From positions 992,001 through 1,056,000 of the forward strand of contig CAVXRN010000006.1 of NCBI GenBank assembly GCA_963764205.1: DNA of 64,000 nt. The letters run 5' to 3'. The DNA comes from Chersky-840 sp963764205 (lineage in GTDB: Bacteria > Actinomycetota > Acidimicrobiia > Acidimicrobiales > UBA8190). Each line of letters opens with the position of its first letter. Position 1 is the first letter of the stretch. A program made the position numbers and the translations under genes. Below, in pieces: positions 17,444-25,656 of this stretch. The notes beneath the pieces are model-generated. The model was not told where the DNA came from. It did no database searches and saw nothing but the letters and a program-made list of their open reading frames with translations.

Positions 17444-19099
17444 ATGACGGTGCGTCAGATCCGGGGGGAGCACGGCACCATCAGCGACGTGCTGCGGGCC
17501 GCGGCCGAGGTGAACGCCGAGGTCGAGGCGTATGTCGAGCTGTCCGCGCCCGGTGCCGGCGGGTTGGTGCCGACGGGCGCCGACGGTCGTCGCCGGCTCA
17601 CCTTCGCCGCGTGGGACGAGGCGGCCGACGCCGTGGCGGGGTTGCTGGCGTCGATGGGCGTGGCGAAAGGTGACGTGGTCGGCCTGCTGCTGCCGTCGTC
17701 GATCGACTACGCGGTGTGCTACCAGGCCGCGGCCCGGATCGGCGCCATCACGACGGGCGTGAACCTGCGCATGGGCCCGGCCGAGCAGGCGTCGATCATG
17801 GCGCGCGTGCGCCCCGTCGTGACCGTGGTCGACACCGACCTCGTGGCGCCGGAGTCACTGCCACCGGGCTCGGGCGCGGTCCTGGCGCGTCGGGCGCTCG
17901 CCGACGCCGGGGTGAGCGCGCCGTCGTCGTCGGGCACGATCGACCCGCGCCATCCCGTCGCCATCGTGTGGACGAGCGGGTCGACCGGCGTGCCCAAGGG
18001 CGCGGTGTTCGACCACGCCAACCTCCGGGCCGTCGCGGCGGGCACCGACGTCCTGTCGCACCCCGGTGACCGCCGGTTGTCGCCGTTGCCGTTCGCGCAC
18101 GTGGGCTACATGACCCGGGCCTGGGACGAGATCGCCCACGGTGTGACCACGGTGATCACCCCCCAGCCCTGGACGGCGGCGTCGGCCATCGAGCTGCTCG
18201 GCAGCGAACGGGTCACCGTGGGACAGGGCGTGCCGACGCAGTGGGCCCTGATGCTGGCGCACCCCGACCTCGAGTCGGCGGACGTGTCGAGCCTGAGGAT
18301 CGCCGGCACCGGCGCCTCGCGCGTCCCGCCCGAGCTGGTCCGGGCCATGCGGGAGCGGCTCGGGTGCCCCGTGGTGGTGCGCTACACCTCGACCGAGTCG
18401 TCGCTCGGCACCGGCACGCGACCCGACGACGACGACGAGGTGGTGGCGACGACGGTGGGCCGGCCCGTGCCCGGGGTCGAGCTCGAGGTGGTCGACGACG
18501 ACGGGGTGGCGGTGGCGCCCGGAACGGTGGGCCGGGTCCGGCTCAGGTCCGCCGCGGTGCTGCGCGGCTACGTGGGCGACCTTGCTGCGGGCAATGCGGG
18601 CAATGCGGGCAATGCGGGCGGTGCGCGCCGCGAGGGCGTGGTCATCGACCACGCCGCCACCGACGCCGTGCTCGACGCGGCGGGGTGGGTCACCACCGGC
18701 GACCTGGGTGCGCTGCGCGACGACGGCAACCTGCGGCTGGCGGGCCGCGTGTCGGAGATGTACATCCGGGGCGGCTACAACGTGTACCCGGCCGAGGTCG
18801 AGGCGGTGCTGGGGGAGCTGCCCGGCGTGGCCCAGGTGGCCGTGGTGGGTGCGCCGGACCCCGTGCTGGGCGAGATCGGGACCGCCTTCGTGGTCCCCGA
18901 GACCCGAGCACCGGCGCCGACACTCGACGACATGCGCAGGGCGTGCCGGGGGCGGCTCGCCGACTACAAGGCACCCGACCGCCTCTACCTTGTGGAGGAG
19001 TTGCCGGTGACCCCGATGGCGAAGATCGACAAGCGAGCACTGGCGGCGCGCGCCGCCGAGCTCGAGACGACGCGAGCGAAGGAGCGAGTGAGCACATGA
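17444..19099 (+). CDS. Acyl-CoA synthetase (AMP-binding, FadD type)
   Basis: A 551-residue adenylate-forming ligase. The P-loop-like A3 motif is WTSGSTGVPKGAVFDH, A5 is RYTSTESSLGTG, A7 is TTGDLGALRDDGNLRLAGR and the catalytic Lys lies near the end in TPMAKIDKRAL (A10). It activates a carboxylic acid as acyl-AMP and then acyl-CoA. Between A5 and A7 there is a run of AGNAGNAGNAGG from a 9-bp repeat, an unusual insertion. It is first in a six-gene plus-strand set; its stop overlaps the next start (ATGA). The substrate is unknown, but its partners (SDR, alpha-beta barrels) suggest degradation of a cyclic or aromatic acid. Confidence 0.92.
   Translation: MTVRQIRGEHGTISDVLRAAAEVNAEVEAYVELSAPGAGGLVPTGADGRRRLTFAAWDEAADAVAGLLASMGVAKGDVVGLLLPSSIDYAVCYQAAARIGAITTGVNLRMGPAEQASIMARVRPVVTVVDTDLVAPESLPPGSGAVLARRALADAGVSAPSSSGTIDPRHPVAIVWTSGSTGVPKGAVFDHANLRAVAAGTDVLSHPGDRRLSPLPFAHVGYMTRAWDEIAHGVTTVITPQPWTAASAIELLGSERVTVGQGVPTQWALMLAHPDLESADVSSLRIAGTGASRVPPELVRAMRERLGCPVVVRYTSTESSLGTGTRPDDDDEVVATTVGRPVPGVELEVVDDDGVAVAPGTVGRVRLRSAAVLRGYVGDLAAGNAGNAGNAGGARREGVVIDHAATDAVLDAAGWVTTGDLGALRDDGNLRLAGRVSEMYIRGGYNVYPAEVEAVLGELPGVAQVAVVGAPDPVLGEIGTAFVVPETRAPAPTLDDMRRACRGRLADYKAPDRLYLVEELPVTPMAKIDKRALAARAAELETTRAKERVST
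18588..18625. repeat. 9-bp repeats inside the acyl-CoA ligase gene
   Basis: Consecutive GCGGGCAAT units give a short Ala-Gly-Asn repeat in the protein. The unit is a multiple of three and keeps the frame; it lies in a surface-loop position between conserved motifs A5 and A7. Confidence 0.85.
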
Positions 19100-20007
19100 C
19101 CGAGACCAAGGACCCGGGGGCGAAGACCGACGCCCCGGCCAAGGCGGAACGGCCCCCGCGCCAGCACCCCATCGTGGCCGGCGCCGAGCCGATCAAGCTG
19201 GGGTCGATGCTGGTGACGTTGGTCGAGCCCCGGCGCGGCCACGAGGTGGCCTACAACCGGTGGTACGAGCGGGACCACTTCTATTCGGGGTGCATGATCG
19301 GGCCGTACCAGTTCGCGGGCAAGCGCTTCGTGGCCACGGCCGAGCTCAAGGCGTTGCGCGACCCCGACCCGTCGAGCATCACGGGCGAGCCCGACCGGGG
19401 CAGCTTCCTCTCGGTGTACTGGGTCCTCGACGGGTACCACGACGTGTGGAACCGGTGGGCGGTGGACCAGGTGAAGGCCCTGCACAAGGCGGGGCGGATG
19501 TTCAACGAGCGCGACCACGTCCACACGCTGCTGTACCGGTACGCGTGGGAGCGGGCGCGCGAGGCCGACGGCCTGCCGGCCGAGCTCGCCCTCGACCACC
19601 CCTCGGCCGGGCTCGTGGCGGTGTTCACCGACCGGGCCGAGGGCCTCGACGCGGCGGACTACGAAGCGTGGATGCGTGACGAGCACCTGCCGGCGCTGTT
19701 GCCGGGCACCGCGGCGCGGCTCGTGATCGGCGCCGACCCGCTGCCGCTGCTCATCGACGCACCCGGTGACGTTCCCCGGTCGGAGTCCGACGACCGGCGT
19801 CAGCTGACGCTGTGGTTCCTCGACACCGCGCCGCAAGAGGCGTGGGACAGCGTCATCACGGCCCACCGCGCCGCGGTGGAGGGAGCGGGCAAGGGCACGG
19901 TGGTGGGCGCCCTGCCGTTCATCCCCACCATCCCCGGCACCGACACCTACACCGACATGCTCTGGTCGGACCACAAGAGCGACAACGACAAGGGGAGGAC
20001 CTCGTGA
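19096..20007 (+). CDS. Two-module EthD/ferredoxin-like alpha-beta barrel protein, 303 aa
   Basis: Coupled to the ligase by an ATGA overlap. The protein has two similar halves. The first begins SMLVTLVEPRRGHEVAYNRWYERDH and continues into FAGKRFVATAEL; the second has GLVAVFTDRAEGLDAADYEAWMRDEHLPALLPG. This resembles EthD and other dimeric alpha-beta barrel proteins, in which a Tyr/Trp-x-x-xHxP helix follows the first strand. I do not know a characterised member of this exact type. An N-terminal 35-residue Lys/Pro/Ala-rich tail precedes the fold. Members of related families act on or shield unstable intermediates in aromatic and polyketide metabolism. Function unknown. Confidence 0.7.
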   Translation: MTETKDPGAKTDAPAKAERPPRQHPIVAGAEPIKLGSMLVTLVEPRRGHEVAYNRWYERDHFYSGCMIGPYQFAGKRFVATAELKALRDPDPSSITGEPDRGSFLSVYWVLDGYHDVWNRWAVDQVKALHKAGRMFNERDHVHTLLYRYAWERAREADGLPAELALDHPSAGLVAVFTDRAEGLDAADYEAWMRDEHLPALLPGTAARLVIGADPLPLLIDAPGDVPRSESDDRRQLTLWFLDTAPQEAWDSVITAHRAAVEGAGKGTVVGALPFIPTIPGTDTYTDMLWSDHKSDNDKGRTS

Positions 20008-20790
20008 GCCCGGATCCCGCTGTGGGCAGCGCCGCCGGCGCGACGCTTCGACGGCAAGACGGCCATCGTCACCGGCGCCGGCTCGGGCATCGGCCGCGCC
20101 ACGGCCATCCGGCTGGCGGTGGAGGGGGCGTCGGTGGCGTGCCTCGACGTCGTCCCCGACAACCTCGACGAGACCGTCGACGCCCTCGCCATCCTCGGGG
20201 GCAAGGCCCTCGCCTACCGCTGCGACGTCACCGACGAGTCCCAGGTGCAGGCGACGGTGTCCGAGGTGGCCTCTGCGCTGGGCCGACCCGACGTGCTGTG
20301 CAACGTGGCGGGGATCGGGACCTTCGCCCACACCGCCGAGATGCCCCTGGCGCAGTGGGAGCGCATCCTGGGCGTGAACCTGACGGGGACGTTCCTCATG
20401 ACCAGGGCCGTGCTGCCCTCGATGCTCGAGCCGCCGGGCGGCAGCATCGTGAACATCGCGTCCACCGCCGGGCTCATGGGCTCGGCCTACTCCGCCGCCT
20501 ACGCGGCGTCGAAGGGGGGCGTGATCATGTTCACCAAGGCCCTGGCCATCGAGTACGCCGGCCGCGGCGTGCGGGTCAACGCCGTGGCGCCGGGGGGTGT
20601 CGACACGCCGCTGCTCGGGAGCTTCCAACTGCCCGAGGGGGGCGACATGAAGCACATCTACCGGATCACGAGCCGCATGGGCTTCTGCACGCCCGACCAG
20701 GTCGCCGCCGCCATCGCCTTCTTGGCGTCGGAGGAGTCCGCCTACACCACCGGTGCGGTGCTCGCCGTCGACGGGGGCATCACGGCATAG
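20004..20790 (+). CDS. Short-chain dehydrogenase/reductase (frameshift near 20038-20043)
   Basis: An NAD(P)-dependent SDR of about 262 residues after repair. The cofactor motif is TGAGSGIG, the structural NVAG motif appears as CNVAGIG, Ser lies in IVNIASTAG, and the catalytic pair is Tyr and Lys in SAAYAASKGG. It ends with the typical TGAVLAVDGGITA. The GTG start at 20004 overlaps the upstream stop (GTGA) but is one frame off the conserved sequence that begins RFDGKTAIV; adding CG to the GGCGCGACG run joins them. It oxidises a hydroxy-acyl-CoA or similar substrate produced downstream of the ligase (inference from position). Confidence 0.88.
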
Positions 20791-20825
20791 GCCGCGGCGG
20801 GCCCCGGCTCGCTACCATCCCGACG

Positions 20826-21521
20826 GTGAGCCCGTCGCCCATGTTCATCGTCACCGACGTAGCGCCGTACGCGCACGGGCCCGCCGGCGTCCACGGTGTG
20901 CTGCCCCAGGCGGCCACCGCGTTGACCGAGTTGGCCGGGTTGGCCTCGCTCGAGCCGGTGCGCGTGGGCGCGGTCACCGAGGTCGATCCGGCCGCGCTCG
21001 CCGCGGGCGGCGTCCTGGCGCTGTTCACGATCGGCGAGACGCCGTGGACCGAGGCACAGCGCGCCGCGATCGTCGAGGGGGTGCGGTCGGGGCGCCTCGG
21101 GATCCTCGGTGTGCACGCCGCCACCGACGCCTGCGGCTCGTGGGAGGAGTACGCGTCGCTCGTGGGGGCCCGGTTCGACGGGCACCCCTGGACCGAGACC
21201 TTCGACATCGACGTGGACGTGGACCACCCGAGCACCGCACACCTCGAGGCGCGGTGGCGGTGGCACGACGAGGTGTACCTGTTCCGCGACCTGCGACCCG
21301 ACGCCCGGGTCCTGCTCCGGGTGGCCGAGGGCCAGCTCGACATGGGCCGGGCCGGGGCCCGCCGGCCGTCGATCGGCTTCCCCCTGGCATGGTGCTTCAC
21401 CGAGGGGGGCGGGCGGGTCTTCTACTCCTCGCTCGGACACTTCCCCGGGGCGTGGGAGACGCCCGACTACCTGCGGCACCTCTACGGCGGCCTCGCCTGG
21501 GTGCGGGGCGAGGGCGACTGA
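20826..21521 (+). CDS. ThuA-like (glutamine amidotransferase-fold) protein
   Basis: About 231 residues with the ThuA pattern: FIVTDVAPYAHG at the start, LGILGVHAATDACGSWEEYASLVGARFDGHPW in the middle, the WRWHDEVYLFRDL segment, and a final GRVFYSSLGHFPGAWETPDYLRHLYGGLAWV. ThuA proteins have a class I amidotransferase-like fold without the classic triad and are linked to sugar or polyol breakdown, though the reaction is poorly known. The GTG at 20826 is used; an ATG at 20841 is an alternative. It is the fourth gene of the acyl-CoA ligase set. Confidence 0.85.
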   Translation: MSPSPMFIVTDVAPYAHGPAGVHGVLPQAATALTELAGLASLEPVRVGAVTEVDPAALAAGGVLALFTIGETPWTEAQRAAIVEGVRSGRLGILGVHAATDACGSWEEYASLVGARFDGHPWTETFDIDVDVDHPSTAHLEARWRWHDEVYLFRDLRPDARVLLRVAEGQLDMGRAGARRPSIGFPLAWCFTEGGGRVFYSSLGHFPGAWETPDYLRHLYGGLAWVRGEGD

Positions 21522-21567
21522 GGCCGGGGTCGGACGGCCTCGCACGACGGACTGTGGCGCGCCCGTG

Positions 21568-21885
21568 ATGCACCTCGTCGACACGGTGGAGGTCGAGCCC
21601 GGCCACGTCGAGGACTACCTCGACGTGCTGCGGAGCCTGGGACGGGCCGTGATGACCGACGCCGGAGCGACGTTCGTGTCGTGCGCCACCACGTCGAGCG
21701 AGATCGGCGAGCGCGTGCACGTCCAGGTGGTCTGGGCCGTCGACGACCACGGGCACTGGGACGAGATCCGCAAGAACCTCGTGCTCGACCCGCGCTATCA
21801 CGACTACGGCGCCCGGGTGGCCTCGCTGCGGACGGGCGGGACGCGCCGCTTCTTCACCGACGTGGACCTCCCCGCGCCACCGTGA
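21568..21885 (+). CDS. Small dimeric alpha-beta barrel (NIPSNAP-like) protein, 105 aa
   Basis: A 105-residue protein starting MHLVDTVEVEPGHVEDYLDVL with a second strand-helix unit HVQVVWAVDDHGHWDEIRKNLVLDPRYHDY. This layout (strand, long helix, strands, helix with aromatic residues) matches ferredoxin-like alpha-beta barrel families such as NIPSNAP. The stop overlaps the next start region (GTGATG), so the two proteins are made together. Function unknown; it may stabilise or convert an intermediate of the neighbouring ligase/SDR pathway. Confidence 0.65.
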   Translation: MHLVDTVEVEPGHVEDYLDVLRSLGRAVMTDAGATFVSCATTSSEIGERVHVQVVWAVDDHGHWDEIRKNLVLDPRYHDYGARVASLRTGGTRRFFTDVDLPAPP

Positions 21886-22598
21886 TGCTGCGGCGCTTCG
21901 AGGTCTACGCCCTGCGTCCCGAGGCCGACGCGGGTCGCGTGCGCGCCCTCGAGGAGGCGTGTCGGCAGTGCGGGCGGTTCATCCCCGAGGTCCTCGACGG
22001 CGCCGTGGGCACCAACCTGTCCGACGCGCCGGTCCAGCTCGTGTGGGAGCACGCCTACGCCTCACCCGAGGCGTACCGCCGGTACATGGTGCATCCGTAC
22101 CACGCGGCGGTCATCGACCGGTACCTCCTCCCCGACGCGCCCGAGCGGATCGTCATCGACGGGCCGTCGGGGGCGGGGCTCTACGGCTACGCGTGCGAGA
22201 CGCCCTCGTACCGGATACGCAGCGGCGTGCGGCGCCTCGTCCTCCTCCGCCTCGACGCCGCCGCGGCCGAGGGCGACGTGGCGGGCCTGCGCCGGTCCCT
22301 GCAGAGCGCGCCCGACGAGACACCCGACATGGTGGTCAGTGTCATGGCCGCCAACTCGATGGGCTCGGCCTGGTTCGACGGCGTCACGCCGGTCATGGGC
22401 CCACCCCGGTGGACACACGTGTGGGAGCAGGGGTTCCCGAGCCTCGACGCGCTCGAGGCCTACCGCCACGGTGCGTCGACCATGGCCCGGGCCGAGGACG
22501 CCGGCTGGGAAGCGTCGACGGGGGGGATGGTGCGCCGCGCCGCGGAGCTGTTCTACGTGGTGCGTCCGCTCACCGACCGCGAGGAGCCCGACGGCTGA
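21885..22598 (+). CDS. Stress-response A/B barrel (Dabb)-like protein, 237 aa
   Basis: It begins MLRRFEVYALRPEADAGRVRALEEACRQ and contains VQLVWEHAYASPEAYRRYMVHPYHAAVIDRYLLPDAPERI, the conserved Dabb pattern of an exposed Tyr/His helix. A second, weaker copy follows after residue 110 (VRRLVLLRLDAAAAEGDVAGLRRSL, then THVWEQGFPSLDALEAYRHG), so it is a tandem barrel. It is the last gene of the six-gene set and starts within the previous stop. Role unknown; the set contains four barrel-type domains in all. Confidence 0.75.
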   Translation: MLRRFEVYALRPEADAGRVRALEEACRQCGRFIPEVLDGAVGTNLSDAPVQLVWEHAYASPEAYRRYMVHPYHAAVIDRYLLPDAPERIVIDGPSGAGLYGYACETPSYRIRSGVRRLVLLRLDAAAAEGDVAGLRRSLQSAPDETPDMVVSVMAANSMGSAWFDGVTPVMGPPRWTHVWEQGFPSLDALEAYRHGASTMARAEDAGWEASTGGMVRRAAELFYVVRPLTDREEPDG

Positions 22599-22696
22599 GG
22601 GCGTCCGGGGCATGTCTCCTGGTCATGGCGGTCGTACGCCGGTCGGCGCACCAGTGGGCGCAAGGCGCTTTGTGAGCGGACCCGGGTACGCTTGCG

Positions 22697-23746
22697 ATGA
22701 TGCACTTGCGCCGAACGCCGCCAGCTCGGAGCCCGGAGCAGGTGTGGTTGATCCCACCCCCGGCCCCGACGCGACCGCCGGCATCGGCCCGGGGGCGGCG
22801 CCGAAGCAAGCGGCCCAGCCGCGGGTCGAGCTCGTTGCTCGTCGTCATCGCGGTGGCATCGGTCGCCCTGGGGGGTGCGGTCGTGGCGTTGGCGCTCGCC
22901 GGGAACGGGGGGTCCAAACCCTCGGCGCACACGCACGTGGCGACCAAGGCCCGCCACCACCACACGAGCCGCGTCGTGATCCCCGCCGCGGCCGCGCCGG
23001 TGCTCATCCCGCCCGCGCCGAGCACGACCAGCGCCACCCCGGCCATCGACGTGGACGCGCCCGCCGGCCCCGCCCCGAGCACGTGGGGGCAGCACGTGGT
23101 GCCCGCCGTGGCCCCGCTCCTCAACAGCGCCCCGTCCAACGTCATCGACCCCTCGGTGATCGCCACGGCGAAGGTGCACACCGTGCCCCTCTATGCCGCG
23201 CCCGGCGCGGCGGCGCCGGTGAGCACGATCGCCAACCCCAACTACCTGGGCGCCACGCTGACGCTGCTCGTGACGGGCTACCAACCGGGATGGGTCCAGG
23301 CCTACATCCCGGTGCGACCCAACGAGACCACGAGGTGGATCCCGAGCGCGGACGTCACCACGTCGTTCGTCACCGACCACATCGTCGTGAGCCTCTCCGC
23401 CCGCACGCTCACCCTGTACCACGACAACGCGCCCGTGTTCTCGACGCCGGTCGCGCCCGGGGCGCCGAGCTCGCCCACGCCCACGGGATCGTTCTTCGTG
23501 GCCTACATCGTCAAGCTCACCGATCCCACCAACGTGTACGGCCCCTACGCGCTCGGGACGTCGGCCTTCTCCAACACCTACTACAGCTTCGACGGCGGTC
23601 CGGGCCAGGTGGGCATCCACGGGACCAACCAACCCTGGGTCATCGGCTCGTACGCCAGCCACGGATGTGTGCGTCTCCCCAACAACGCCATCACGACGCT
23701 GGCGCAGCAGGTCGTTCCGGGCACACCGGTCGAGATCGAGCATTGA
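22697..23746 (+). CDS. Membrane-anchored L,D-transpeptidase (YkuD)
   Basis: A 349-residue cell-wall enzyme. A basic cytoplasmic tail (to about residue 46) is followed by one membrane helix (SSLLVVIAVASVALGGAVVALALA), then a Pro/Ala/His-rich extracellular linker, an SH3-like region, and a C-terminal YkuD domain with GIHGTN and SHGCVRLPN, where Cys324 is the nucleophile and the nearby His and Gly complete the site. It forms 3-3 crosslinks in peptidoglycan or anchors proteins to it. It stands alone after the barrel-protein set. Two adjacent ATG codons are possible starts. Confidence 0.93.
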   Translation: MMHLRRTPPARSPEQVWLIPPPAPTRPPASARGRRRSKRPSRGSSSLLVVIAVASVALGGAVVALALAGNGGSKPSAHTHVATKARHHHTSRVVIPAAAAPVLIPPAPSTTSATPAIDVDAPAGPAPSTWGQHVVPAVAPLLNSAPSNVIDPSVIATAKVHTVPLYAAPGAAAPVSTIANPNYLGATLTLLVTGYQPGWVQAYIPVRPNETTRWIPSADVTTSFVTDHIVVSLSARTLTLYHDNAPVFSTPVAPGAPSSPTPTGSFFVAYIVKLTDPTNVYGPYALGTSAFSNTYYSFDGGPGQVGIHGTNQPWVIGSYASHGCVRLPNNAITTLAQQVVPGTPVEIEH

Positions 23747-23764
23747 GCTGCTAAGGATGAGAGG

Positions 23765-23815
23765 CTGGTCACCGTGAAAGGCTGGTCAGCGTGAAGGGCT
23801 GGTCACGGTGAAAGG
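23765..23815. repeat. Three 17-bp tandem repeats containing a start codon
   Basis: CTGGTCACCGTGAAAGG at 23765-23781, CTGGTCAGCGTGAAGGG at 23782-23798 and CTGGTCACGGTGAAAGG at 23799-23815. Each carries a GTG-AA start-like sequence, but because the unit is 17 bp only the third GTG (23808) is in frame with the SRPBCC gene. Confidence 0.9.
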
Positions 23816-24296
23816 AAATGTGCTCACGGTCGAGCGGGTCGTCACCGCTCCTCCCGAGGTCGTCTTCGACATCCTGGCCGACGCCAGCCGGCACCATCTG
23901 ATCGACGGATCGGGGATGCTCCAGGGCGCCGATCAGGGCGCCCCGCAGCGACTCGCCCTCGGGGCGACATTCGGCATGAGCATGAAGATGCTCGTGTCGT
24001 ACTCGACGGTGAACCGGGTGGTCGAGTTCGAGGACAACCGGCGGATCGCCTGGAAGACCGGGCCCGAGGGGACGATCGGAAAGTACGTGGCGGGAAGGGT
24101 GTGGCGCTACGAGCTGACGCCGGTCGACCGTGGCACCCTGGTCCGGGAGAGCTGGGACATCACCGAGGACCACCAGCGGGCCCTGTTGAAGCTGTTCGAC
24201 CTCTGGTCGGGCAAGACGCGCCGGGACATGGAGCGGACCCTCGAGCGCCTTGGCGCGCTGGTGGCGGGCGAGGACGCGCCGGACCACCAGGCCTGA
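23808..24296 (+). CDS. SRPBCC (START/polyketide cyclase-like) protein, 162 aa
   Basis: A helix-grip protein: VERVVTAPPEVVFDILADASRH at the start, a middle with VVEFEDNRRIAWKTGPEG, then VWRYELTPVDRGTLVRESWDI and a long C-terminal helix. This is the pattern of polyketide_cyc2/SRPBCC proteins, which bind hydrophobic ligands in a deep cavity; few have known ligands. The GTG start at 23808 lies in the third of three 17-bp repeats, with AGGGCTGG upstream as ribosome site. It lies between the L,D-transpeptidase and a small membrane protein gene. Confidence 0.88.
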   Translation: MKGNVLTVERVVTAPPEVVFDILADASRHHLIDGSGMLQGADQGAPQRLALGATFGMSMKMLVSYSTVNRVVEFEDNRRIAWKTGPEGTIGKYVAGRVWRYELTPVDRGTLVRESWDITEDHQRALLKLFDLWSGKTRRDMERTLERLGALVAGEDAPDHQA

Positions 24297-24413
24297 TCCT
24301 TCGCACCGGGAGGCGTTTCGCACCGCCGATCGCCCCGGGCGACCCCACGCCCCTCACGCTACGGTAGGCCCGTTCGCAGGCCCGGACGACCGGGCGCCGA
24401 GGAGGGACAGGCC

Positions 24414-24812
24414 ATGCCGGACATCGTTGCTGGCGTCATCGGGATCGCGCTCGTCTTCGTCTGGATCTACTGCATCTACGACGTGATCACCACCAACGAC
24501 AGCCTCGTCCGCAACCTGCCCAAGGTCGGATGGTTCGTCATCGTGCTCCTCATCCCCGACCTCGGGTCCATCGCGTGGCTGTGTTTCGGTCGCCCCCGCC
24601 TCCCGAGGCAACGCGTCGTGACGATCGACCGCCACCGAACCCGCGGCGCCGTGGCGGTGCCGACGGAGCTCGAGCGGTCGTCGCTGGACCACCTCCACCC
24701 GGTGGTGCGCGAGCGCGAAGAGCGGGCTCGCCTGCGGGTGATGCAGGCGCAGATGCAGCGACGCGAGAACGAGCTGCGTCAGCGCGAGGTCGGCGACGGT
24801 GCCGCGTCGTAG
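24414..24812 (+). CDS. PLDc_N (phospholipase D nuclease N-terminal) domain membrane protein
   Basis: A 132-residue protein with two membrane helices, IVAGVIGIALVFVWIYCIYDVI and VGWFVIVLLIPDLGSIAWLCFG, connected by a short polar loop containing RNLPKVGW. The Leu-Ile-Pro-x-Gly/Leu-Gly-Ser-x-x-Trp pattern is that of PLDc_N proteins, which occur widely in actinobacteria as short integral membrane proteins of unknown role. The cytoplasmic tail is basic and then forms a long charged helix rich in Arg, Glu and Gln. The start follows GGAGGGACAGGCC. It is followed 31 bp later by an alpha/beta hydrolase gene. Confidence 0.85.
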   Translation: MPDIVAGVIGIALVFVWIYCIYDVITTNDSLVRNLPKVGWFVIVLLIPDLGSIAWLCFGRPRLPRQRVVTIDRHRTRGAVAVPTELERSSLDHLHPVVREREERARLRVMQAQMQRRENELRQREVGDGAAS

Positions 24813-24843
24813 CTCAACCTCGGGCTGACCGGCTGGCACACTG

Positions 24844-25656
24844 ATGCCGTTCGTCTCGGTCAACGGGATCGAGCTGTACTACGAACGCGCCGGGGTGGGG
24901 CCGCCGGTGCTGTTCCTCAACGGGTCGGGCTCGACCCTCGCCACCAGCGCTGCGCTCATCGACGTCGTGGCCCGCTCGCTGGACGTGGTCGCCCACGACC
25001 AGCGGGGCCTCGGTCGGAGTGCGATCCCGCCGGGCCCCTACACCATGGCGCAGTACGCGGCCGACGCGCTGGGACTCCTCGACGCCGTCGGGTGGCCGAC
25101 GTGTCGCGTCGTGGGCGTGAGCTTCGGTGGCATGGTGGCCCAGGAGCTCGCCGTGACCGCACCCGGTCGTGTCGAGCGCCTCGCCCTGCTGTGCACGTCA
25201 CCGGGCGGGGCGGGTGGCTCGTCGTACCCGCTGCACGAGTTGGCGGGGCTCCCTCCCGCCCGACGGGCCGAGATCGCGGTGCAACTGCTCGACACCCGGT
25301 TCACCCCGCACTGGTTGGCCACACACCCCGCAGACGGCGCGCTGGTGGAGCTCATGGCCAAGAGACAGGAGGGCGAGCGGTCCGACGATGCCCGTCGAGG
25401 CGAGGCCGAGCAGCTCGAGGCCCGCCGACATCACGACGTGTGGGACCGCCTGGCACTGGTCACCTGCCCCACGTTCGTGGCGGCGGGGCGCTTCGACGGC
25501 ATCGCCCCGCTGGCCAACAGCGAGGCCATCGTGAGCCGGATCGACGGTGCGACGCTGCACGTCTACGAGGGTGGCCACGCCTTCTTCGCCCAGGACAGGC
25601 GGGCGTTCCCCGAGATCGTCGAGTTCCTGGCGGCACCGGTCACGACGCCTCGATGA
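24844..25656 (+). CDS. Alpha/beta hydrolase, 270 aa
   Basis: A soluble alpha/beta hydrolase with oxyanion motif LNGSGS (25-30), HDQRGLGRS, nucleophile Ser93 in GVSFGG, acid Asp in GRFDGIAP and His in GGHAFFAQD. This is the layout of 3-oxoadipate enol-lactonase, lipase and epoxide-hydrolase relatives. There is no evidence for a particular substrate. Its 3' end overlaps the 3' end of the haloalkane-dehalogenase-like gene by 17 bp, tail to tail. Confidence 0.9.
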   Translation: MPFVSVNGIELYYERAGVGPPVLFLNGSGSTLATSAALIDVVARSLDVVAHDQRGLGRSAIPPGPYTMAQYAADALGLLDAVGWPTCRVVGVSFGGMVAQELAVTAPGRVERLALLCTSPGGAGGSSYPLHELAGLPPARRAEIAVQLLDTRFTPHWLATHPADGALVELMAKRQEGERSDDARRGEAEQLEARRHHDVWDRLALVTCPTFVAAGRFDGIAPLANSEAIVSRIDGATLHVYEGGHAFFAQDRRAFPEIVEFLAAPVTTPR

